From assembly GCA_947646735.1 (NCBI GenBank), contig CANTFK010000986.1, positions 617,135 through 681,134 on the forward strand: a stretch of 64,000 bases of DNA. Direction: 5' to 3'. Positions within the stretch are counted from its first letter, which is position 1. Each line of letters opens with the position of its first letter. The notes under the pieces are model-generated. The model worked only from the letters and a program-made list of their open reading frames with translations, was not told the DNA's origin and ran no database searches. The position numbers were made by a program, and so were the translations under genes. This document shows positions 45,026 to 59,903 of the stretch, one piece after another. This stretch comes from Peronospora farinosa. Lineage: Eukaryota; Oomycota; Peronosporomycetes; Peronosporales; Peronosporaceae.

Positions 45026-48000
45026 TCAAGCCACGTATAGAAACCTTGCGTGGTCGTCCCCGTGGCGGCGCAGGTACTCTTTCTGAATAAGAATTTCTAC
45101 ATTCTGCTTAATGGCCGTGGCTGTGGGCACAAACTGATTGACCAGCATCTCCGAAACTTCGTGTACCAGTTGTGCTTGGTAGATATCGCGACGTGTCTTG
45201 AGAACACGCACGATTGCGGCTTGCAGCGACATCTTGCGGTCTTCTTTAACATCACGAATTGTAACCTTAAGAGCCTTCGGCGATTCGACTGGGGTATTTG
45301 GAACAGCCTAGTCAACAATAATTTAAGTATTAGTACGCGTTGAAAAAAAGCGATTATAACGTCGTACTGAATGTCGGAGTTTACGACTGGTAAACCCAAA
45401 ATTGATTGTATACGTCGGGTTCTCAGCAGCTCCGTCCGAGATCAGCAATTTCGACTGCAATTTAAAAAGTGCTGAAAGTTAGCAAACATTGAGCATGGCG
45501 TACGTTGCTTGTGTGAACACACCTTGATGAGGCTAGCCATATGGTGTGTACAGTCTTGCTCTGGAATATTGGTTAGCCGGACGATGTTTGAGCGAGTAAT
45601 CTCCTTTGCTGTGTTAAACTAAGGAGCGATGATTAGCACAGGTAAACTCGGACATTTAGTACATCGATGTTTGCCGAACACGAAACAGGCATTACCTGCA
45701 TGAGAATCAACATCTGGTAAAAGCTCAGCAAGAACTCGTAGCGCTTCTCAAAGCAGTGGCTTTGAATCATTCCATACGAGAGGTTGTGAACCCACAGAAG
45801 TTTTCGACCGGTGCTCCTTCCAGTGTAGAATCTTGTGAACAAGCTGGTATGAGCTTCAACGGCAGGCGGCAGAAAGACCTTGTGCTCTGCAGCTGCAATC
45901 GATATGGGCCAAGCTCCAGCCGTTAGAACATCGCAGTGATAGGTTACGGTGTGGTGAAAGTCAATGGCAATAGCGTGGGAAGCGTCCTCAGAGCGCAGCT
46001 CGATATCTTTTTCTTCCAGCCAAGCAGTGAACGACTCCATTAATTCCTGCCATTGTTCAAGAACTGTTAGCTATCAGCTAGCCCAGACAAAAGGAAAACA
46101 GAAGCACCTTGCTCAGCATTTTGTCCTTCAGCATCTTCTGCAATTTCGATACGAAATCACATCCGCAAATATCGCGCAGCTTAAGAATCAACAAGATTTC
46201 CATGTCGTTTGAAGCAGAAGTGCCTACATAGAACAATCAATGTCAAGTCAGAGAATCACTAGAGTAACAACAAAGCACCAGTGTGCTGCAAAACGACAAA
46301 GATTACTCATGACGCAAGCAAATGTACCTTTGATAAGCCGTTTTGCCAAAAATTTCGAGTAGTATTTCTTGAAAATGTCTTTGTCGTCGATGAGACAAAA
46401 TACCACGCTGACATTTTCAATTTTCTGCTCCAACATATCGTCCATAATTAGCGTCGGTCGTGGCGACCCTGGTGAAGGCAGTGCTCGGCTACCCCCGTGT
46501 TTCTTTTCATGTGACATCAGGTAGTGAGTATACTTTGCTAATAATTCAGGAAGTCGCGGGTGAGAATTTGCAAATGTCCGGCATGCCTGTCACATAAAAG
46601 CATTTGCCATTCCACGATTAGTACAATGCGAAGCTAGTGTTGAAAGTAATTACGCAAACCTGATCAAGTGCGGTTCGCATCAGTGGGTGGAAGTTAAATG
46701 CATCTTTGATCAGATTAAAGTACTTGTTGCGAACTTGCACCAGGGCTTCGATGTATCCCTCTGGATTCTTAGTTGCCTCTTCTTGCTGGAATTTTTGCAC
46801 GACCTCAAGGCCGCGTCGCTCAATGTATTTCTTCAGGATATTCTGTTTGACATTAATCGGTTCCGTGATCAATAAAAGACGGATTAGCAAGATATGGCTT
46901 GGATTCAATATTAATTACCTTCAAAGACATCAGTGCATTCTCGTTGGTCAATTCCGAGAAAAGAGAGAACAGGCGCTGTAGATCTTTTTTCTGGTTATTG
47001 ATCAAGAATGTCTCAGCATCTTCACAGATCTGATCAGCATGCTCGTCTACCAAGACATGGCAGCAAGCTTGTCGAAGTTGAACAACAGTGCTGTAGAAAA
47101 CAAAGAAACACATATTATCTTAGATCGTCGTGACGCTCTGCAGGATAAACAAACGGCAACATACGTTCGATGCAATCTGGCTTCGCAACGTTTCTGCTCA
47201 TGAGCACACAAAAGTTCGATCTCTTGCAAGTATTCTGATATTGTTACCCGAGACAACAGCTCCATCGCCTTTGCTGAGTAGTAGCGAGCTGTGTCCTACA
47301 CACAGAATTCTATAAGTAATAATGCTCTTATTTTCTATATAATTTGTTTCGTACCTCGAGAAAAGGCTGCTCCAATTCTTCTCGATAGAGGCTCATCTGA
47401 TCCTGTCTGCAAAGGCCTATACTAAAGTATGTCTAGAAAACAACACCTGCGTCAAACTTTAAAACAGCACACAGTAAAAAGTCGAAAAAGGTCTCCAACA
47501 AACCTGAACTGTTCTGGCAATACAATCACCATCTTCAAAACACTCGCTTTTGCTACGACGTGCTGAATGGAAGATGTGAATAATTGCTTTTACAAGTCGC
47601 TTCTTGAGTTTCGAAAATGCAATGTCGTGCCAAATGTGAAGTGAAAGCTGTTTCAAAGACCACAAGCTGATTGTTTGATACACTCGAGTATCCAAACACT
47701 ACCAAACGTCATGCTCTACTCACTTCTGTGACAGGATACACTCCTGGAACAGGAGCGTGTCCAGTCTCGCAGTGGGAATATGAGATCCAGTAGCGATTCT
47801 GCACCATGACGAGTTAGAAAGAGAGAAACTTTACATGTGACGATATCGGTCCAATCTAATCCACGAACCAGATAGCGAAAAAGTTCTGAGATATAATTTG
47901 TTCCTGTTGCAAACGACTCAAACGAAGAACAATAGTGATACAGGAACGCTGCCTCGCCGTCAATTGCATTCAACTTGTTCAAGATCGACTCGACATGTTC

Positions 48001-48364
48001 AATGAACATTCCTCGCAGTCGGAAGAATAGCAATTCGGCCTGTGGAGCTCCAGGATTTGTGCAGATCTTGTAGATTCCTCTACCAAGTTCAAAAAATGTA
48101 TCAAAATATGCACCTTTTCCTTCAAGAATCACGTCACGTACGAGTACATCTGTAGCCATTTTTCATTCGTCAATGTCTGCGGCGTCCCTGTCATTAGTGA
48201 CGCAAGTGGTGGTTCCATCTCTTTCCATTCATGCTCAAAATTAACCTACAAACAAGTTCAGTCGATACGTGAGGAAATTTCTAGCGATTAGGACGGCCAT
48301 TTGCAGTAGAACACACTTCTCAAATGACTACAGTTCTTACCACTGAGGTCTTCAATAACGACAT
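45026..48364 (-). CDS. Cullin, E3 ubiquitin-ligase scaffold (about 15 exons)
   Basis: Minus-strand exons: 48364-48341, 48245-48142, 48079-47869, 47798-~47720, 47682-47504, 47432-47355, 47295-47165, 47090-46919, 46842-46660, 46586-46328, 46223-46108, 46046-45696, 45618-45523, 45454-45368, 45307-45026, about 783 residues. All junctions are in phase except the fourth intron, where only a 37-bp intron keeps frame. Cullin marks: WLQMYSGIYKICT, FRYLNRYW, ENVSVVFCLIDDKDIFKKYY with FLAKRLIKG, the homology domain TRFYTGRSTGRKLLWVHNLS, and the neddylation site AAIVRVLKTRR whose Lys takes NEDD8. The winged-helix end is EKEYLRRHGDDHARFLYVA. It resembles CUL1/CUL3-type chains; the subtype is unsettled. 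Confidence 0.88.
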
Positions 48365-48513
48365 TGTTTCTCCTGCGACGTCTGGTGTCGCTTTCGTTTC
48401 CTTTTTAAGATCTGAATGCGGAATGGTTGGTTGCAACTTGAGAGGGGAAACGTACCTTGATTGTGCAACGTACATAATACCATCACTCTTTCTTTACTGA
48501 TACTTCCACAAAA
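48365..48513. promoter_or_regulatory. Probable shared promoter of divergent cullin and RecQ genes
   Basis: 149 bases between the start codons of the minus-strand cullin (48364) and the plus-strand RecQ helicase (48514). Both promoters must lie here. No motif is claimed. Confidence 0.45.
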
Positions 48514-51048
<2,535 letters not shown>

Positions 51049-51405
51049 TCCGGAATGATCCAGAAAGTGAATAGATTCACATTAGTTCGAAATTGACGGC
51101 TAATTTGTTATTGTTGCTTTAGCATAACATTTTGCTGTAAACACATTATACAACTATTCGACTAGCGAAATTATTTTGTTTTCAGATGCAAACTGTAAAC
51201 GGGCGGTTCAAACTTCGAACCGCTTGTGGTTCTTGCGACAGCAGGAATCAAAACAAAGTGCTTTTTTTGCCATTTCAAGTGTAAATTATATTTTTCACTT
51301 TTTAAATCCGCGCTACCTTCGCGCAACCTCATCATGTAAAGATCCTTTTTTGCGGGGGAAAACTCAACTACTCAAAGCAGACAGAGAGAAGGCTGAGTCA
51401 GCAGC
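51049..51405. other. Intergenic before RPN1
   Basis: 357 bases between the RecQ stop and the RPN1 start, holding a 3' UTR and a promoter. No further feature seen. Confidence 0.45.
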
Positions 51406-54305
51406 ATGAGAGAGACGGCGCAAATTCCGGTACCAAGCAAAGACCCTGCAGTCAAAGATGACCAGAAACCTATCGCTGCTAAGTCTATTAACCCCGCCGA
51501 AGATGCGCCCGCCGACGAGGAGCTTGTACGTCTTCTATAGCCATAGAAACACATTATCATTGTTTACTAAGCAACAATTTTGTATTTTGTAGTCACAAGA
51601 AGATCGTAAACTGAAAGAAGATCTAGAAATGGCTGTGAATCGTATCTGTGACGAGAAGGAAGAGGTCGGCGTCAAGCAGTTGGCGCTGGAGCTGCTACGG
51701 CGTGAGATCCGAACAGCCACATCGTCCATGACGTCGGTGCCCAAGCCATTGAAGTTCTTGCGACCTTCGTACGACAAACTTAAGACAGCCTTCGAGAGCT
51801 TTCAAGATGGAGACGCCAAGAAACTCATGGCTGATGTGCTGTCGGTGCTGGCGATGACCATGGCCAAGGAGGGCTCTCGTGAAAGTCTCAAGTTTAAACT
51901 ACTGGGCAACAGCATAGAACTAAGCTCATGGGGTCACGAGTTTGTGCGTGCATTGACTGGAGAAGTGGGTGAAGAATATAACGCTCGGATTACAGCAGTA
52001 GATGCAGTGGACCCGAATGTGAACGACCTACTGGAGATTGTGGACGCCATCGTGCCGTTCCACATGCAGCACAATGCGGAGCCGGAGGCTATTGACATTT
52101 TGATTGAAGTACAGCAGCTCTCGAACTTGTTACAGTGTCCGGATATTGACGAGAAGAACTATCAGAGAGTTTGTCTCTATCTCTTGTCATGTGCTGACTA
52201 CATGTCTGATGCTGATGATTTGGTAAATCTGCTTAACACTGCGTACTCGCTGTTCCTGCGTCTGGAGCAGTACCCGGATGCACTTCGTGTAGCGCTCCGT
52301 GTCAGCAACGATAATTTTGTTGCCGAGGTTTTTCAGAAGTGCAAGGATGACGTCGTGAGGAACCAAATGGGGTACATCTTAGGTCGTCAGCGTTGTTTTT
52401 ACGAAGACGAGAGTGAGGCGTCTGTGAATGAGATTATTGGCAATTCGGACTTGAATGACAAGTTCCTAGCACTTGCTCGTGACCTTGATGTCATGGAGGC
52501 CAAAACACCTGAGGACATTTACAAGTCGCACCTGTCGGAGACGGCTAGTGTGGGTCGAGGTCGTGACTCTGGGTCTCAGCCTGCAGACTCAGCACGTGCT
52601 AACTTGGCGTCGACGTTTGTCAACGCTCTAGTGAACGCCGGCTACGGAACGGACAAGCTTATGACCCCGGAGGGCAACACGTGGCTGTATAAAAACAAGA
52701 AGCATGGTATGATGAGCGCGGCTGCGTCATTGGGTATGATCATGCTTTGGAATGTTGAAGAGGGCATCACGCAAATTGACAAGTACCTTTACTCTGGCGA
52801 TGAATACGTCAAAGCCGGCGCTATCCTTGGCGTTGGTGTTGTCAGCGCTGGTATTCGTAATGACTGCGACCCTGCTCTTGCGCTGTTGTCTGAGCACATT
52901 GACTCGGGCAACTGCTCCATTCGCTGCGCTTCCTGCTTGGGTTTGGGCATTGCATACGCCGGATCGGCGCGTGAAGATGTGTCTGAGCTGCTGATTCCGG
53001 TGGTTTCACATGCTGACGAAAACGCTGATATTCAAGAGGTGTCATACGCGGCGCTGGCGCTCGGCATGGTTGAAGTGGGTACTTGTGACGAAGAGGCTGG
53101 AAGTGTGCTGATGCAACGACTGATGGAGAGCTCAGACGCAGAGCTAGACTCATCATGCGCGCGTTTCCTTGCTCTTGGGCTTGGTCTGCTATATCTTGGG
53201 TACGTTGTGTGTATGGATGCAGAGCAGCAATACAAATTCTGACATCTACTGTGTTATACAGCCGCCAGGAGCGTGTGGAGGCTATGCTGGAAGCTGCAAA
53301 GACCATCGAGCATAAGATGTCTAAATACTTGGCTATCACGCTGGAAACGTGTGCATATGCTGGATCGGGCAACGTGCTGAAGGTTCAACAGCTTCTGCGA
53401 ACTTGCGCAGAACACATTGAGGACCCTATGGAGGCGCAACATCAGGGTGTCGCCGTGCTCGGTATTGCTCTGATCACGATGGGCGAAAATATTGGCAGTG
53501 AAATGGCGATGCGATCGTTTGACCACTTGTTGCAGTACGGTGAAGTGGTAGTACGCCGTGCAGTGTCTCTAGCATTTGCTCTGTTGAGCGTGTCTAATCC
53601 GGAGTACGCACTGATCGACACGCTGTCGCGCCTTACACACGATGTTGACTCAGGTGTCGCTCAGAATGCCATTCTTGCTCTCGGCCTAGTGTCAGCCGGC
53701 ACAAACAACTCGCGCGTGGCTGGTTTGCTTCGTCAATTGTCAGAGTTCTACAACCGCGAGGCAAACCATCTTTTCGTTGTTCGAATTGCTCAAGGTTTGC
53801 TACACTTGGGTAAGGGTCTCATGACCCTGCACCCATTCCACTCAGACCGGTTGGTCATGTCGTGTGTGGCCGTCAGTGGTTTGCTGACAATTCTTCACGC
53901 TTCGCTAGATATGGAGCACACTATTTTGGACACTTCCCACTATATTCTCTACTGTATCGCCACAGCAATGCAGCCCCGAATGCTAATTACGCTAGACGAA
54001 GAGCTGAATCCGCTTCCAGTATCTGTCAGAGTTGGCCAGGCGGTACGTACTCATTCGTCATGTGGTCTTTCATTCACTTTGCATTTGTTCTTACGTCTAT
54101 CACTCGTTAAATTTTGCAGGTTGAAATTGTGGGCCAAGCCGGTCGCCCAAAGTCTATTACGGGTTTCCAGACGCACACGACACCTGTGCTGCTTAATGTA
54201 AAGGACCGCGCGGAGCTCGCGACCGAAGAGTACCTTCCGCTCACGAACGTGCTAGAAGGCGTTGTTATCCTCCGAAAAAACCCGGACTATGAAGCGGAGA
54301 CTTAA
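51406..54305 (+). CDS. RPN1: 26S proteasome regulatory subunit RPN1/PSMD2 (four exons)
   Basis: Exons 51406-51525, 51593-53199, 53262-54042 and 54120-54305 join in phase to 897 residues (human PSMD2 908). RPN1 is a non-ATPase base subunit of the 19S particle that binds ubiquitin, UBL shuttles and the deubiquitinase Ubp6. Visible: a charged N-terminus, [20 protein letters not shown] with [10 protein letters not shown], the proteasome/cyclosome repeats such as [35 protein letters not shown] and [16 protein letters not shown], and the C-terminal [18 protein letters not shown] and ending around NPDYEAET. Complete and intact. Housekeeping gene, no odd features. Confidence 0.96.
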
Positions 54306-55052
54306 GCAAGAAGTGGAGAAGGAGGACGGGGTGGTTCGATGACACCAAGAAGAGGGTGCTGTTCTGCAGCCTTTGGTCTCCTGGCTAGCGATAACCATGC
54401 CAACACACAAAATACCTTTAACGCTCATGATTGTTACTTGTCCTGACGTCGTTTGTGCTGTCTGTTGATGTCAGCGGTTGTCGATGTATTTTGTTCTATA
54501 TGGACGAAATAGGACTAGCTTGACTAAAAATTAGGAGTTTTCAATTTCATGTCGCGCTGGGGCTCCAATGGATTGTCAGGTATCAGCCTCTTTATAAAGA
54601 ACTGGGACAGTTCTGCTGTATTCTGCATATGAATATCCAGACGCTAGCGATAAGGTTTGAGTACAATCTAGCGTACGAACACCGACATATTTCTTTGTGA
54701 GCTGTAGCAATCTTGCAAACTTTCGCTGCACCGTGGCGCCGTGACTAGAAGGTATCACTTATATAGTAGGAGCTAGTTCTTCTCAGGACCAAGTGATCCA
54801 GTGGTACGTGACTGAGCTACTAAACTGGAAAATAGTAGAGCGGCTAACAAGCGGAAGAAAAATGTACGCTTTACTCCTAGGATCTGAGCTAATGCACCTT
54901 AAAAGAAAGCCTTGAATTGTAAGACACAGTCTGCTACATCAAAAGTACCCCTTGATCCCTGACACCTAGTAGTCAAAGGTGACTTTGACTTCAACTACTT
55001 ATAATCCTGATAGCATTTAATTTACTAAGCGGTTTTCACACAGCAAAATAAT
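54306..55052. other. Intergenic, no supported gene
   Basis: About 750 bases between convergent genes. No feature recognised. Confidence 0.45.
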
Positions 55053-55406
55053 CTACTCGTCCGTCTCCATCTTTTCGGCCTTGCCCTTCTTCTGCTTCTT
55101 GGCTGTCTCTTCGTCCACATCCATCTCACCCCGCATTGTCTTCTCCATCTGACGCATACGCATTCTTCTCAGCACTTTAGTCGATACTTTCTTTACCATC
55201 GTCTCTTTTCCTTTTTGAGCGCTTGCTTTCTGCAACAATAACACTAGTCAGTCACCAAAGACAAAATCCATCCAATGATCTCTCAGTCAAGAGCTTCAAT
55301 GCACCCGTTCACGCTTTTTCATGAGCTTCTCTTTACGCAGTCGCTCTTTCTCCACCTCTAGCTCATACTGTGCCTTGATCTTGTTACGATTATTCTTCCT
55401 CGACAT
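55053..55406 (-). CDS. Small lysine-rich, probably nuclear protein (two exons)
   Basis: Exon 1 is 55406-55305 and exon 2 is 55229-55053, joined in phase by a 75-bp GT-AG intron, giving 92 residues. The protein is about a third Lys/Arg/Glu: KERLRKEKLMKKRER, then VLRRMRMRQMEKTMRGEMD, and a tail KKQKKGKAEKMETDE. It looks like one long charged helix, the kind found among ribosome-biogenesis and nucleolar proteins. I do not recognise a named family; function is not assigned. Confidence 0.65.
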
Positions 55407-55665
55407 GGCTACACAACGATCGAATGTGCTTTTGTGTCGCTTCGAGACCAAGCAATTGCACCACACTTTGTGAACACTAATTTAATGTGCCAAACACAAC
55501 TTACAGTCATTGACCATGCGTGTCAATTGTCATGAAGGCCAAGCGTCTGAGTGCCCAGACGCGTTCACGGTACAACCTCCTGCCTGTGAGCCTTCGGTAC
55601 ATAATACTTTTCTCCGTATCTAGCATTTGCTGCTTAATTTTAGGTCTAATGTTGTTAATTGGCGA

Positions 55666-56950
55666 ATGAGCAGACGGACGTTAGCAAGTGTATCACTTGG
55701 TATCTCCATTGGCATCGTAGGGACGTTGATATTATTGGGAATTGACGAAGAAGAGGACAAGGCAAAGCGACGTATACCTATTCCAAGTGAACAAAGGTCG
55801 TTTGAGCCTAAAGCAGTTCTCAAACACAAAGCACTGCGTTACGGAATGCCGTCGAACTCGAATGTCCTCGTGAGGTCAGGCTACGTCGTCTCATTCGATT
55901 ACCGGTACTGTACATACAGGAAAATTTACATTGTATGCTGATGATAGTGGACTAATGAGTGATGGTCCTTTTCTATCCTTGGTAGTACGCGCAATCCGTC
56001 GTGGGTGATGGAGTATCTGACCAAGAACTCGCTGCGTGTTGAGCACGAGACTGATCGAGCGAACTCCAAATTTGCGGTGGATCAAGATGTTCCTGAGCAA
56101 TTCAAGGTGCATCCAAACCGATACCTCAAGAGTGGTTATGATAAGGGCCACCTCGCACCAGCTCGTACGCTATTAGCACGATGATATCTTCTATGTCAGT
56201 GCGAAATCATTACGAGTGCTTACTGCATTATGTGCGTTGCGTGTAGGTGACATGAGCCACTCGCAGGAAGCTATGGACGAGAGTTTCCTCATGACCAATA
56301 TGTCTCCACAGGTTGGTGCTGGCTTCAACCGTGGCTACTGGGCCCGTCTTGAAGGATTCATGCGTTACCTGGCTGGGCAGTACGACGCTGTCTACGTCAT
56401 TACGGGGCCTCTATACTTACCCAAGGCAAGTGAAACTATTTTATGTTGACTCTTAGTGTAGTGGGCTAATGTGCCATCCTACATCTAGAAAAACAAGCGA
56501 ACTGGAGAGTACGAGGTGTCATACCCTGTGTTAGGTACTCCGCCAAATGCTATTGCTGTCCCAACACATTTCTTCAAAGTAGTGCTGGGCGAAAAGCAAG
56601 GTGGGCGAGGTTTCGCCACCGCTGGCTTCATACTGCCAAACAAGGTCATCCCAGAAAACAAGAACCTTCGTGACTTCCAAGCGCCGCTAGACGTCATCGA
56701 GAAACAAGCTGGTCTGCTCTTCTTCGATAAGGTAAATGTACTACTTCCGGATGCATTATAGGTTACCTCATTCAGCGGCACTTACTTACCCCGTACGCGT
56801 TTACGCGAACTTTGCTACTGTGATAGCTGGATGGCGCAAGGAAAACCGATCTATGTAGCGAAACCAAGTGCGCTCTTGGTGCCGCTTACCGTAGGGCTAC
56901 ATCCGTTGAATCTTACTGACAAACCTGTTGCATTTACAAACCTAACATAA
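55666..56950 (+). CDS. EndoG-type DNA/RNA non-specific endonuclease (five exons)
   Basis: Exons 55666-55904, 55986-56164, 56247-56425, 56489-56731 and 56762-56950 join in phase to 342 residues (human EndoG 297). EndoG-family nucleases sit in the mitochondrial intermembrane space and cleave DNA and RNA with a beta-beta-alpha-metal fold. Visible: a membrane-anchor or presequence near residues 8-24 (LGISIGIVGTLILLGI), the catalytic D[RK]GH block SGYDKGHLAPA with the general-base His (about residue 135), FLMTNMSPQVGAGFNRGYWARLE with the metal-binding Asn, VYVITGPLYLPK, and VAVPTHFF-like AVPTHFFKVVLG. The third intron uses a GC-AG pair. Active site intact. Confidence 0.93.
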
Positions 56951-57309
56951 CGACATATGCAAAAAATTGTCTTGACCTGACTACTCTTTACCTGAACTCG
57001 TTCAGTCAGTCATATACAGAAGTACAGCGACAAACGACTTTCAACTAAATTACACTTTGTCTAATCTCTTCATCTATCAAATCCTTTCTTTTTCCTTCAA
57101 AGTTCACCTGTGTTCCTATGTATCACATCTTCCACCTCATAGCTTTTTGACTGCTTATCTCCTCTTGTCGTAACTATTGGCATTCATCTCCTCTTTGATG
57201 AAAATCCTTTCCAGTATGAGAAGTGTCCAAGCTGGTGTTATTTTCATTTATGTTTTTTCGCTCGTGACGCTCGTCAATTCCACTACCGATTGGTAGAAAA
57301 TACAAGTAA
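56951..57309. other. Intergenic, no supported gene
   Basis: 359 bases, mostly pyrimidine-rich; 3' UTR of the nuclease gene and promoter of the next. No further feature. Confidence 0.45.
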
Positions 57310-58790
57310 ATGCAATCTTTTCTACGAATAACAATACACAAGAATCGTGACAGTCAAAGAGCTATGAGCCTTAATGAATACGACGTGATCTTACCCGGTC
57401 TCATGGACATCGAGGAGACGTTACAACCTGAGAGGCCGCTACTTGTATCCCAGGAACTTAACCATCAGCAATCGGAAGTCGTGGTAAGACGTAATCAGTC
57501 CAAGTACGATTTTGTTAAAGTACGCGTGTGGGTGGAGGACCACGTGTACGTATTGTCACGCTATCTGCTATGCCGAGCTCTAGTCAGTGCCAAGGTGATA
57601 ATTAGACTAGGCTGCTGCGATTGCTACTAGTGGTTTAGTGCCTTTTTTAGAGTTTGCAACATGTATTGAATGCAGATAAATTCGAGAGATGCGGTGCAAA
57701 TATCGCTGGACTTGAAGAGGGTGAGAAGACTGTGAGGGATCACTCATACTAAGAGGGTGAATGACATGTTGGGTGTGAGCTATTTTCCTTTTTTCAGACA
57801 TTGGTGGACTTGAACATTACCGATATTGGCCAGGAACAATTTGAGGACTTTTTGTACAAGACGATGTTGGTGTTTAGTTATGGAGAAGCGCAGATCTCCT
57901 GTTATAGGATGATGTCGAGGTATGGAAGGAGAGTTTTGTTGTGACAAACATCGATGGTGTCTGAAATGCTATATGCGCTTTTAGTTTTCATCGCAATCGA
58001 GTCCCACTGCTTATTATGCTGGCGGGAACCGCTTGCATTGGGAAATCTACGTTGGCAACGAAAGTACGTCATTTTTGTAGCATCTTCGCAATGAAAGAGG
58101 GTGCTAATTTCGTGGCTTTAAATTTGTTCGAGTGTCTTTAGTTGGCTGATCGCCTCAATCTTTCCAGCGTCTTGCAGACTGATCTTATCTTTGAGCTCAT
58201 GTGCAATTTTTCGGGGTTCGTTAACTATTGCCACCAGTACGTCTTCACGAAATCATTAGAAATTAACGACTTTATTGTCTTGTAGGCAGAAGAAGACCTC
58301 TTACATTACGACGGTTTTCCCGTCGACTGACGATCTTATCGCTGAATACCAGAAGGAATGCGATGTGGTGCGCAAGGGTGTCAAGTCGGACATTGATAAG
58401 TGCCTTAAGGACGGAAAGTCGCTCATCATTGAAGGTTTCCACATTGATCCTCGTCTATACCAGAAGACAATTGGTGCACCTGAGAAGGATAGCAACGCAA
58501 GTTGTTCGGGTATCGTCGTTCCTTTCTTACTAACGCTTGACGAAGTCGACCACCGTAACTTTATGACGAACTCTCCTGACCCGCGATACCGCAATGATCA
58601 AAATGGGATTGGCTTTCACAACTTACAAGATGTGCAGAAATATTTAGTTTGCCACAGTCTAGAGAAAAGAGTGCTTCCATTCACCGAGATTCGCATTGAT
58701 CTCCACTCGTTTCATGCCACGCTGGACCGCCTTCACGACGTGGTACTTCAACGCATTGAGGAGGTGTTTGTGAGTAGCAAGTCCGCTTGA
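57310..58790 (+). CDS. 2-phosphoglycerate-kinase-like P-loop protein (six exons)
   Basis: Exons 57310-57594, 57676-57720, 57798-57919, 57985-58063, 58142-58215 and 58286-58790 join in phase to 369 residues. Visible: an N-terminal part resembling an ATP-cone-like region (FVKVRVWVEDHVYVLSRYLL, LVDLNITDIGQEQFEDFLY), the P-loop MLAGTACIGKSTLATKLA (about residue 163), LSSVLQTDLIFELM, FPSTDDLIAEYQKECDVV and SLIIEGFHIDPRLY. These match plant and archaeal proteins called 2-phosphoglycerate kinases, implicated in cyclic 2,3-diphosphoglycerate metabolism in archaea and of unclear role in eukaryotes. Walker A is intact. The true substrate is unknown; related plant proteins belong to the inositol-pyrophosphate or P-loop kinase context, so the enzyme label is cautious. 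Confidence 0.78.
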
Positions 58791-59903
58791 TTCGATAACT
58801 AGTCCATGTATATATATACACCGGTTCGTATGAGGCAGAATAGGTAAACCCATTGCAGTTCATTGTTACCGTAACTGCTGATTTCTTTCACTGAGATTCC
58901 CTTTTCCTTCAGTGAAAAGCATGCAACAGTAGTAAACCTGACTTTTCGTTTCCTTGTGGTGTCCAATGTGACGCTTTCGGTTCCTATGTTTGACCGACAT
59001 AAGCCGCAAAGCATTCTACTTTGCGATACCACTGGCACTTTACCTTCTTATAAACGGGGAAGATAACAAGCACAATCGTGCGATCTATAATAACGTCTTG
59101 CTTTTCGCTATCGCTCCTGATTCTCGTGAATTTAGTGCACTATCGCGTTAGGCGTAATAAATGTTGTCCCAGTAAGGTCCAAGTAATCTGGTGTCTTTTA
59201 AAAGTAGTCAAAATCGTTCTCCAGCCGGACTAAATTGCGATCTATCGCCGCCTTACCGCATCTTCAGCACACGAACTCCAATCAGTCGACTTCTGTCGTG
59301 ATAAGAAGCCTTTACAGCAAATACAGCCCAAGTGTGCCTGCTAAATAATTGCCGTAGTCTGCCAGCCAAAGTACTATCTCGCTCAGCGCCGCCTCGGTTT
59401 CAATTCGTATATTTACGATTACCTATTCTAGGATCCTATTTCTAATTCTCCACTAACTTTTTGAAGTGGAGAAGTAGAATAAGAAAACAATTTTAATATA
59501 TTTAGAGAAATAAAAATTCTAACCATAAAAAACTTATTTCACCAGTCTTTAAATTGCTTTGGTGCTAATAAAGTAGTTGATACAGCTTATCAAATGGATA
59601 CAACACAGCGATGGAGAGCTCAGGGTGTTAATTACTGACGAAGAGAAAAAACGCTTAAATACCTGCCTACAAATATCTGTTTTACCGACTAACTTTTTTT
59701 TCTCCTAATAATTTTAGGTTCCGACCACGAGCCTCTACTGGAATAGATACATCTCTTCCTATATTATCGATGAATCTTGTCCCAGGGCTTATAAAACTTC
59801 TATACCTTTCTATACTCAACTCGACCAAGTCCAAATCCATCTATCTCAATCTCATAGGAAGACCATAGCACAATGCAGATTTTTTCTCTCCCGAAAGACC
59901 ATA
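58791..59903. other. Intergenic, no supported gene
   Basis: 1.1 kb, AT-rich towards 59.4-59.7 kb, with short frames only. No domain or terminal repeat recognised. Confidence 0.45.
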
